Position numbers and translations under genes: made by a program. A stretch of 64,000 bases of DNA from Xanthomonas arboricola pv. populi (GTDB lineage: Bacteria; Pseudomonadota; Gammaproteobacteria; Xanthomonadales; Xanthomonadaceae). Position 1 is the first letter of the stretch, and every line of letters starts with the position of its first letter. The notes under the pieces are model-generated. The model was given only the letters and a program-made list of their open reading frames with translations. It had not been told where the DNA came from and ran no database searches. Shown here one piece after another: positions 37,051 to 44,064 of the stretch. Where the stretch lies: positions 1,263,816 through 1,327,815 of the forward strand of contig NZ_MDEB01000001.1 of the NCBI RefSeq assembly GCF_002939945.1, given 5' to 3'.

Positions 37051-38601
37051 ATGCCGCTCACCGACCGCCTGCGCGCGGCGCTGGACCTGCTGGAGGCCAT
37101 CGAGGCCGACCGCAGCGTGCTCGACACGCTTCCCGAGGCCGACCGCGTGCGCCTGCACCAGGTGGTGGCCAGGGTCTATCACCCCGAGCCGAAGGCGCGG
37201 CGGCAGTTGCTCAAGCAGCGCGAACGCGAGCGGCATCAGGAGAAGGTGCGCAAGGCCGAGGCGCTGCTCGAGCAGCGCGGCATCCGCGCACTGCGGCGCA
37301 AACCGGTGTTCAGCACGCCGAACGTCTTCCCGCCGCATGCCGCCGGCCTGCACGACGCGCACAACGGCGAAAACGCCACTGCCGCACCGGAGCCCACGCA
37401 TTCGCCGGAGCTGCGCCACTGCTACGTCTGCAAGCAGAAGTTCACCCAGCTGCATCATTTCTACGACCAGATGTGCCCGGCCTGCGCCGAGCTGAACTAC
37501 TTCAAGCGCACCGAAACCGCCGACCTGCGCGGACGCGTGGCGCTGCTGACCGGCGGCCGGGTCAAGATCGGCTATCAGGCCGGTTTGAAGCTGCTGCGCG
37601 CCGGCGCCGAACTGATCGTCACCACGCGTTTCCCGCGCGATTCGGCCGCGCGCTATGCGCAGGAGCCGGATTTCAACGCATGGGGCCATCGCCTGCAGGT
37701 GTTCGGCCTGGATCTGCGCCACACACCCAGTGTGGAAGCGTTCTGCAGCCAGCTGCTGTCCACCCGCGACCGCCTGGACTTCATCATCAACAATGCCTGC
37801 CAGACCGTGCGCCGCCCGCCGCAGTTCTACGCGCACATGATGGCCGGCGAGACCGCCGCGCTGCATGAGTTGCCGGACACCGTGCGCAACCTGGTCGGCC
37901 ATTACGAAGGCCTGCGCACGCCCGAACCGCTGCGCGATGCCTCGGCGATGGCGCTGCCGGCGGTGCATGGCCGCGGCCTGGACGGCGCCGACGGCCTCAC
38001 CCGCGCCGCCGAGCTGTCGCAGGTGGCGTTGCTGGACGACGAACTGGTTGGCCAGCAGCATCTGTTCCCGGAAGGACGGCTGGACCAGGACCTGCAACAG
38101 GTGGACCTGCGCGGGCGCAACTCCTGGCGCCTGCTGCTGGACGAAGTGCCCTCGGTGGAACTGCTGGAAACCCAGCTGGTCAACGCCATCGCCCCCTTCA
38201 TCATCAACGCGCGGCTGAAGCCGCTGATGCTGCGCACGCCCGAGCGCGACAAGCACATCGTCAACGTCTCGGCGATGGAAGGGCAGTTCTACCGCAACTT
38301 CAAGACCACCCGGCATCCGCATACCAACATGGCCAAGGCCGCGTTGAACATGATGACGCGCACCTCGGCGGCCGATTATCAAAACGACGGCATCCACATG
38401 AACAGCGTCGACACCGGCTGGGTCACCGACGAGGATCCGGCGGACATCGCCGCGCTCAAGGTCCAGCAGGAACGCTTCCACCCGCCGCTGGACATCGTCG
38501 ACGGCGCCGCCCGCATCGTCGACCCGATCATCCACGGCGCCAACACCGGCGAGCATGTGTGGGGGCAGTTCCTCAAGGACTATGCGCCGACCGATTGGTG
38601 A
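37051..38601 (+). CDS. Atypical SDR oxidoreductase with N-terminal zinc knuckle
   Basis: About 516 residues. The N-terminal 120 residues are helical and charged. A four-cysteine knuckle follows (CYVCKQKF and MCPACAELN, about residues 122-147). Then comes a Rossmann SDR domain: the cofactor loop reads LTGGRVKIGYQ and the NNAC segment DFIINNACQTV is present. A long insertion separates these from the catalytic region, VNVSAMEGQF followed by HPHTNMAKAALNMM, where the Lys is kept but the usual YxxxK Tyr is Thr. A specialised reductase or a catalytically altered SDR is likely; substrate unknown. The start is uncertain: TTG at 37012 is an alternative. Confidence 0.78.
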   Translation: MPLTDRLRAALDLLEAIEADRSVLDTLPEADRVRLHQVVARVYHPEPKARRQLLKQRERERHQEKVRKAEALLEQRGIRALRRKPVFSTPNVFPPHAAGLHDAHNGENATAAPEPTHSPELRHCYVCKQKFTQLHHFYDQMCPACAELNYFKRTETADLRGRVALLTGGRVKIGYQAGLKLLRAGAELIVTTRFPRDSAARYAQEPDFNAWGHRLQVFGLDLRHTPSVEAFCSQLLSTRDRLDFIINNACQTVRRPPQFYAHMMAGETAALHELPDTVRNLVGHYEGLRTPEPLRDASAMALPAVHGRGLDGADGLTRAAELSQVALLDDELVGQQHLFPEGRLDQDLQQVDLRGRNSWRLLLDEVPSVELLETQLVNAIAPFIINARLKPLMLRTPERDKHIVNVSAMEGQFYRNFKTTRHPHTNMAKAALNMMTRTSAADYQNDGIHMNSVDTGWVTDEDPADIAALKVQQERFHPPLDIVDGAARIVDPIIHGANTGEHVWGQFLKDYAPTDW

Positions 38602-38785
38602 GCGCTCTCGGTCGCCATCGATGCCGCCAGCGGCTTGAAGCGATCGCTGCTGAACTGATGCAACAGCGATCGCAACCGGCGCCTGCCTCCATATGTTGCG
38701 ACCATGTGCATAACGGCCGAGCTCCCTTGTCGCCCCATTGACTGTGCCACCGCTAGCGTCAGGGTCAACCAACCGAGACGCACAC

Positions 38786-39811
38786 ATGACAGAGCACGGC
38801 AAGCCCAACCCGATCATCGACACCCTCTCCAACGTCATCGGCGCCATCCGTGCCGACGACGACATGCATGACCTGGCCCAGGCCCACGATGCGCTCGAAC
38901 CCAAGGCCATCGAGAAGCTGACGCCGGCCGAAGCCCGGCAGCAGCCGACCATCGCCGATGCGGTCAAGAAGCTCCTGCACGACCAGGGCAAGTCCGCCGA
39001 CCCGGAAGTGCTGGTGCCCGGCGTCAAGCGCACCTCCCACACCCTGGAAACGCCCGCCGGCAATCTCCCGGCCTTCGTCTATACCCCGCAGGGTGGCACC
39101 GCACTGCCGGTCATCGTCTACTTCCACGGCGGTGGCTGGGTGATCGCCAATGCCGACGTCTACGACGGTGGCGCGCGCGGGCTTGCCAAGGAAACCGGCG
39201 CCATCGTGGTCTCGGTCGATTATCGCCAGGCGCCCGAACACAAGTTCCCGGCCGCATGGGACGACGCGCTCGCCGCTTACGAATGGGTGCTGGCAAACGC
39301 GGCCAGCATCGGCGGCAATCCGCAGCGTGTCGCCCTCGCAGGCGAGAGCGCCGGCGGCAACCTGGCCATCGCCACTGCCGTGGCCGCGCGCGACAAGGGG
39401 TTGCAGGCACCGACGCACATCCTGGCGGTGTACCCGGTCGGGCAGACCGGTAGCCTGCACACCGAGTCTTACATCGAAAATGCCATCGCCAAGCCCCTGA
39501 ACAAGGCCATGATCGAATGGTTCGTGGGGCACCTGATCCGCAGCGACGCCGACAAGGCGGACACGCGGCTGGACCTGGTCAACGCCAACCTGCGCGGCTT
39601 GGCGCCGGTGACGATCATCAACGCCACCATCGACCCGCTGCGCAGCGACGGCGCCAAGCTGGAAGACGCGCTCAAGGACGCCAACGTACCGGTCGAGCGC
39701 GAGGTCTACACCGGCGTGACGCACGAGTTCTTTGGTTGTGCAGCAGTCGTCGCCAAGGCGAAGGCCGCACAGGAGTACGCAGGCAAGCGGCTGCGTGAAT
39801 CGTTCCGCTAA
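38786..39811 (+). CDS. Alpha/beta hydrolase, hormone-sensitive-lipase type
   Basis: A 341-residue esterase of the HSL/family IV group. It has the oxyanion motif YFHGGGWVIAN (about residue 115), the nucleophile in LAGESAGGNLAIA (about 190), Asp in NATIDPLRSDG and His in GVTHEFFG. No signal peptide is seen, although an N-terminal helical segment of ~75 residues is longer than in minimal members. It would hydrolyse short-chain esters; natural substrate unknown. The ATG at 38786 is used. Confidence 0.9.
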   Translation: MTEHGKPNPIIDTLSNVIGAIRADDDMHDLAQAHDALEPKAIEKLTPAEARQQPTIADAVKKLLHDQGKSADPEVLVPGVKRTSHTLETPAGNLPAFVYTPQGGTALPVIVYFHGGGWVIANADVYDGGARGLAKETGAIVVSVDYRQAPEHKFPAAWDDALAAYEWVLANAASIGGNPQRVALAGESAGGNLAIATAVAARDKGLQAPTHILAVYPVGQTGSLHTESYIENAIAKPLNKAMIEWFVGHLIRSDADKADTRLDLVNANLRGLAPVTIINATIDPLRSDGAKLEDALKDANVPVEREVYTGVTHEFFGCAAVVAKAKAAQEYAGKRLRESFR

Positions 39812-39939
39812 ACAGCGCACACCGCCTGGCACGACGGCGGTGTGTCGTGATGGCAGGAGTCAATGGCGTGTAAATCCGAGGGCCGCCCTGGCACACCAGG
39901 TGGCCCTCGTGGTTGTGTGGCCTTCCGCTTGCGCTTACT

Positions 39940-40085
39940 TAGAGCGGCTAACAAAACGTAGCGAGCGCTCATCAGGTGAGTGCGGGCGGCGCGCTCAGAA
40001 CCGGAGTGCACACGTGGTACATGCCGATTCAGAGCACCGACCCTGCCCGCCTGGCGGCCGCGCAGTCGTTTTGTCGGCGGCTCTA
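39940..40085. mobile_element. MITE-like element with imperfect terminal inverted repeats
   Basis: A 146-bp non-coding unit bounded by 19-base inverted repeats (39940-39958 TAGAGCGGCTAACAAAACG and 40067-40085, 16 of 19 matching after reversal). It has no transposase, and its sequence does not resemble its surroundings. It lies about 170 bases before the lasso regulator gene. No clear target-site duplication was found. Confidence 0.5.
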
Positions 40086-40252
40086 AAAATCTGTTGCTGC
40101 CGGGACAGGGCCTCGGCTCGAGGCCTTCCTCGCACACGGAATGGGCCGGCGAGTCCCGGCCTGACGAGGACCACAGCGGTGGCTCCCTGCCGCTGCCGTT
40201 GCATGTAGGATTCATCCAGGGAGAGGAGTCGAGGTCAGACAAGGAGTTCGTC

Positions 40253-40894
40253 GTGAGTGAAATCCACTCCAAACGTGCAGTTGCCTATGCGCAGGCCAGG
40301 CGCGCACTGCAATCCGGCCGGTATCCGCCCGGTCAGCGCATCGACCCGGCAAAGCTGGCCACCGAGTTAAAGATCAGCTCCACGCCGGTGCGCTTTGCGT
40401 TGTATCGCCTGGTCGGCGAAGGCCTGCTCATCGATCACGCACGCTATGGCTTGCAGGTGCCGCTGCTCACCGAGGTCGCGCTGCGGGATCTCTACGACTG
40501 GATGGACCGCCTGTTGCGGATGGCCTGCGACATCGGCGTTGCATCGGTGCCGCAGGCCCCTGGCGAGTGGGAGCCCACCACCGCACCTGCGGACGTGGTC
40601 AAACAAACCTGGAAGCTCTTCGACGCCATTGCCCGTGCCACCGCGCAGTGGTCGCTGCATCATGCGGTCAGGCAGACCAACGACAGGTTGGCACCGGTGC
40701 GACGTGCCAAACATGGCCTGCTCGGCTCTCTCGAAGAAGAACTGGCAGAGCTCACGCTGCACTGGCAGCAGCGCGACCTTGCGGCGTTGCAAACAGCGCT
40801 ACATGCCTATCACGGGCGCCGCATCCAGGCCGTGCCGCGCATCGTGGCGGTCATGCATGAGCGCAACCGTCAGGCTTATCGACTCGGCGACTGA
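40253..40894 (+). CDS. GntR-like transcriptional regulator of the lasso locus
   Basis: 213 residues. The N-terminal winged helix (about residues 3-70: YAQARRALQSGRYPPGQRID, then ATELKISSTPVRFALYRLVGEGLL) follows the GntR pattern, and the C-terminal all-helical part (from about residue 75, VALRDLYDWMDRLLRMACDIG) has FCD-like layout. GTG at 40253 with AAGGAG 8 bases before it is the start. It stands 246 bases upstream of the lasso precursors in the same direction, so it is inferred to control them; the effector molecule is unknown. Confidence 0.75.
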   Translation: MSEIHSKRAVAYAQARRALQSGRYPPGQRIDPAKLATELKISSTPVRFALYRLVGEGLLIDHARYGLQVPLLTEVALRDLYDWMDRLLRMACDIGVASVPQAPGEWEPTTAPADVVKQTWKLFDAIARATAQWSLHHAVRQTNDRLAPVRRAKHGLLGSLEEELAELTLHWQQRDLAALQTALHAYHGRRIQAVPRIVAVMHERNRQAYRLGD

Positions 40895-41069
40895 CTGTCG
40901 CCAGCGCAAGGCCTTGCAAGATCGGCATGCTGTGCTGGCGTACTGCCGGCAACGTACGCCTGATGTGGCATGAACGGCGCGATGCGACGTCACCGGCAAA
41001 GCTTCCACGGTCATCTTCGATGGCGGTCACACAATGCATTTAATTATGACGGTGTTACGACTTAATCAT

Positions 41070-41099
41070 TTGAAAATCAATAAGCCCGTTTCCTAACGT
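41070..41099 (+). promoter_or_regulatory. Candidate promoter for the lasso precursor genes
   Basis: TTGAAA (41070-41075) and TAACGT (41094-41099) are separated by 18 bases in an unusually AT-rich stretch (about 41030-41095) upstream of the first precursor. The -10 is a weak match, so this is tentative. Confidence 0.3.
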
Positions 41100-41140
41100 G
41101 TCTGCGTCATGGATCCCCATGGCACAACCAGGAGACAGCG

Positions 41141-41281
41141 ATGAACATCAATGACACCACCCACAGCGACGCATCCAGCGAGATCACGGTGCTTGGCGTT
41201 GCCAGCACCGACACCAAAGGCGGCCCGCTCGCTGGCGAAGAAATCGGCGGCTTCAACGTGCCTGGCATTTCCGAAGAGTGA
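41141..41281 (+). CDS. Lasso peptide precursor 1 (xanthomonin I-like)
   Basis: A 46-residue precursor: 26-residue leader and 20-residue core GGPLAGEEIGGFNVPGISEE. The leader ends in DTK, giving the Thr at -2 that lasso maturation needs. Gly1 and Glu7 would close a seven-residue macrolactam ring, the smallest known lasso ring size and the hallmark of xanthomonins; Ile9 or Phe12 may act as plug. The last residues are probably trimmed after maturation. CCAGGAG precedes the ATG by 7 bases. The second precursor follows 48 bases later. Confidence 0.92.
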   Translation: MNINDTTHSDASSEITVLGVASTDTKGGPLAGEEIGGFNVPGISEE

Positions 41282-41285
41282 ACCC

Positions 41286-41309
41286 GAGGCGTGCCTGAGT
41301 GCACGCCTC
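41286..41309 (+). promoter_or_regulatory. Hairpin between the two precursor genes
   Basis: A perfect 9-bp stem GAGGCGTGC/GCACGCCTC with CTGAGT loop, 4 bases after the first precursor stop and 20 bases before the start of the second. No T tract; likely an mRNA-stabilising or attenuating hairpin. Confidence 0.6.
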
Positions 41310-41329
41310 TCACACCAGGAGTAGAGACC

Positions 41330-41476
41330 ATGGATACCAGCAACAACGACGCGCACACCACGACGTTTGGTCAGGATCTCATCGTGCTTGGGATCGCAAG
41401 CCTGGACACACAGGGCGGGCCATTGGCAGGCGAAGAAATGGGTGGCATCACCACGCTGGGCATCAGCCAGGACTAG
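41330..41476 (+). CDS. Lasso peptide precursor 2 (xanthomonin II-like)
   Basis: A 48-residue precursor: 28-residue leader ending DTQ (Thr at -2) and core GGPLAGEEMGGITTLGISQD. The ring GGPLAGE is identical to precursor 1, while the tail differs (MGGITTLG). The leaders share a conserved VLGVAS/VLGIAS stretch, probably the recognition sequence for the RRE of protein B. AGGAG lies about 9 bases before the ATG. A terminator-like hairpin follows before the enzyme genes. Confidence 0.92.
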   Translation: MDTSNNDAHTTTFGQDLIVLGIASLDTQGGPLAGEEMGGITTLGISQD

Positions 41477-41540
41477 GCGCTGCCAATGCGTGGCGGTCGC
41501 CACTCGGCTGTACATGCCGGTGAGCAACTTCCCAAGCCAC

Positions 41541-41565
41541 GGGGCGCACTGCAACGGTGCGCCCC
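41541..41565 (+). terminator. Partial terminator between precursors and enzyme genes
   Basis: A perfect 9-bp GC stem GGGGCGCAC/GTGCGCCCC with a 7-base loop, followed by TTCTCT, 21 bases before the B gene start. Read-through would give much less enzyme mRNA than precursor mRNA. Confidence 0.7.
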
Positions 41566-41586
41566 TTCTCTATCAAGGACAGCGCC

Positions 41587-42261
41587 ATGCACCGCTACAC
41601 ATTGCGCAACGACCTATCGTTCTGCCGCATTGGCGAGCGCCTGGTGTTCCTGGATGTCGGCAACGACCGCTACTTCCGCCTGCCCCAGGCACTGGAGCAC
41701 TCCCTGCTCGCCTACCTGGCGCATGACCCGGTGTCGGACCTGGAGATCGACGACCTTGTCGGACGGGGCTTACTGGTGGAACGGGCGCAAGCGACCGCCG
41801 GACCGCAGCTTCCCGTCATGCCTGTTGCGCGTAGCGCGATGGAAATGCCTGTAACGGCGCGACGACCACAGCTGCTTGAAAGGCTCGAGGTGCTGGCACT
41901 TGTGCTGTCCACACGCCTGGCATTGAAGCGCAGCCCACTTAGCAGGGTACTTGGCAGCCTCTCCGCTGGAGCACAGGGTCGGGGGATGCAGCAACGCTCG
42001 CTCGCCGGACTCGAGCAACGGCTCACCGATGCAGCGTCCGTCTTCCGGCGCGCACGCCTGTGGGTGCCGGTCGAGATGCGCTGCCTGCTCGATTCAGTCG
42101 CATTGGCAAGATTCCTGCGTAGGCGCCAGCTCGACGCCCAGCTTGTCTTCGGCGTCGCACTCGATCCGTTCTCGGCCCATTGCTGGGTACAGACAGGCGA
42201 TCTGGTCCTAAACGACACGGTCGGCAACGTCCACGCGCATACCCCCATCCGGGTGGTGTGA
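41587..42261 (+). CDS. Lasso peptide B protein: RRE fused to transglutaminase-like protease
   Basis: A 224-residue leader peptidase. Residues 1-70 are a PqqD-like RiPP recognition element (a beta-rich winged fold starting MHRYTLRNDLSFCRIGERLV) that binds the precursor leader. The C-terminal domain is the lasso transglutaminase-like protease with triad Cys166 (VEMRCLLDS), His198 (FSAHCW) and Asp210 (DLVLND). It removes the leader with ATP help so that the C protein can close the ring. Its stop overlaps the start of C by one base (TGATG), implying translational coupling. Confidence 0.93.
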   Translation: MHRYTLRNDLSFCRIGERLVFLDVGNDRYFRLPQALEHSLLAYLAHDPVSDLEIDDLVGRGLLVERAQATAGPQLPVMPVARSAMEMPVTARRPQLLERLEVLALVLSTRLALKRSPLSRVLGSLSAGAQGRGMQQRSLAGLEQRLTDAASVFRRARLWVPVEMRCLLDSVALARFLRRRQLDAQLVFGVALDPFSAHCWVQTGDLVLNDTVGNVHAHTPIRVV

Positions 42262-43994
42262 TGTACCGCTACATCGCCTTGTTCAACCATGCGCAGGCAC
42301 TCCGCGGTGGCGACCGCGCCGGCGTCGATGCGTCGTTGCGCCAGATCGGGTTACAGCTACGGCAACGCGCTGGGCACATCGACCTGTATGCCTCAGACGA
42401 CACGCCCGTGCTCGACCTGCCTGGTGGTGGCGCACTGATCGGCCATGTCTTTTCGCAGCGCGACAACGCCCCCTTGCTGGACGGCGCATCGCTGCATGCG
42501 TTGTCCGCAGCACAGCGGACGCAGCACCTGATCGAGACGCACTGGGGTGAGTACCTGCTGTTGCACGCACCGCACGCGGATCCCAGCGCCATCACCGTCA
42601 TGCGCGAGCCTTCCGGCGGTGTGGCATGCGTTTACGCGCTACAGCATGGCTTCATCACTTCAGACATCTCGATCGCCACGCATGCCGGTGTGTACACGCG
42701 TGAGATTGACTGGGACACCATCGCCCATCTTCTGCACTACCCGCACCTCAAGACCGAGCGCACCGGGCTTGTTGGCGTGCGCGAATTGCTGCCGGGCAGC
42801 CAGCTGTGTCTGCAGTCCAACCGCAGCAGTGTCGAGCAAGTCTGGAACCCCTGGGATTTCGTCGCAGCCTCTCGGCGCCGGCACGACCCACTCGACGCAC
42901 AGGCACAGGTGCGTCAGGCGGTGGCCTCCAGCGTCACGTGTTGGGCGCGGACCGATGCATCTGTGCTACTGGAACTCTCTGGTGGCCTGGACTCTTCCAT
43001 CCTGGCCGCATGCCTGAAGGACACCAGCGCGCGTGTGGCCTGCTGCAATCTGGTCACGCCGGTGCCTGGTGCCGACGAGCGGCACTATGCCCGGCAGATG
43101 AGCGATCTATTGGGCACCGAGCTGATTGTGCGCACCCTGGGGTTCGACGCTGCACCGGTCGATTTCGCACCGCCGGCACATGCGGTCGCACCCAGCACCT
43201 GGTTTCTGCAGCATGCCTCCAATGCGCTGAAAGAGGCGATCGGCACGCAGCTGGCCATCACCAGTTTCTTTTCCGGCGGCGGTGGCGACACCGTGTTCTG
43301 CAACACCAGAACCGCCGCGCCCGCCGCGGATGCCTTCCGTGCAGGCGGCCTGCGCGCCGGCTTCAGCGCAGTCCATGCGCTTGCCGAGCTGCACCAGTGC
43401 ACGCTGTGGAAAGCAGGCAGGTTGACGATCAGGAAACTCCTCGCCAAGGCCGGACCGCCACGCAAGCCGGAGCGATCGTTCCTGCCAAGCACGCAGGCTG
43501 CGGTTCCATTGCAATCGCATCCCTGGTTCGATGCCCCACCCGACAGCCTGCCCGGTGACCGCGAACGTATCGTCGATCTTGCCGGCACCCAGGTGTTCCG
43601 CGATGGGCTGGCACGCAGTGCGTCGTGGCACCTGCGCATGCCGCTGCTGTCGCAACCGGTGGTGGAGGCCTGCCTGACAGTGCCGAGCTGGATGTGGATC
43701 GCTGGCGGCCGCAATCGCGCCGTGGCACGCGATGCGTTTGCGGATGTGCTGCCTGCACAGATCCTGCATCGCCGCAGCAAAGGCACCTTCATGAACTACT
43801 CCGGCGCGGTCTATCGTCGGGGCAGGCAGCAGATCGGCGATTATCTGCTGCAGGGTCGGCTTGCAGGCCAGGGGCTGCTGGACGCCGATGCCCTGCGCCA
43901 CCATTTCGACCACACAGTGGCCGACGGCGACCACAGCGTCATGCGCATCTTCGACCTGTGTGCGGTCGAGAACTGGGTCCGTCATCAGCGCTGA
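42261..43994 (+). CDS. Lasso peptide C protein: asparagine synthetase-like macrolactam cyclase
   Basis: 577 residues, homologous to asparagine synthase B. The N-terminal glutaminase-like domain (about 1-200) lacks the Cys at position 2 (it starts MYRYI), so it does not use glutamine. The synthetase domain keeps the PP-loop SGGLDSS (about residues 239-245), which adenylates the Glu7 side chain so that the Gly1 amine can attack, as well as the downstream FFSGGGGDT motif. This matches lasso cyclases. Next to B by one-base overlap. The convergent isopeptidase gene ends 70 bases further on. Confidence 0.94.
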   Translation: MYRYIALFNHAQALRGGDRAGVDASLRQIGLQLRQRAGHIDLYASDDTPVLDLPGGGALIGHVFSQRDNAPLLDGASLHALSAAQRTQHLIETHWGEYLLLHAPHADPSAITVMREPSGGVACVYALQHGFITSDISIATHAGVYTREIDWDTIAHLLHYPHLKTERTGLVGVRELLPGSQLCLQSNRSSVEQVWNPWDFVAASRRRHDPLDAQAQVRQAVASSVTCWARTDASVLLELSGGLDSSILAACLKDTSARVACCNLVTPVPGADERHYARQMSDLLGTELIVRTLGFDAAPVDFAPPAHAVAPSTWFLQHASNALKEAIGTQLAITSFFSGGGGDTVFCNTRTAAPAADAFRAGGLRAGFSAVHALAELHQCTLWKAGRLTIRKLLAKAGPPRKPERSFLPSTQAAVPLQSHPWFDAPPDSLPGDRERIVDLAGTQVFRDGLARSASWHLRMPLLSQPVVEACLTVPSWMWIAGGRNRAVARDAFADVLPAQILHRRSKGTFMNYSGAVYRRGRQQIGDYLLQGRLAGQGLLDADALRHHFDHTVADGDHSVMRIFDLCAVENWVRHQR

Positions 43995-44064
43995 GGTTGC
44001 CTGCGCTGCGTAGATGCGTGCCGTCCGCATGCCAACGTGCCACGCGTCAGCTGCGCCACACACG

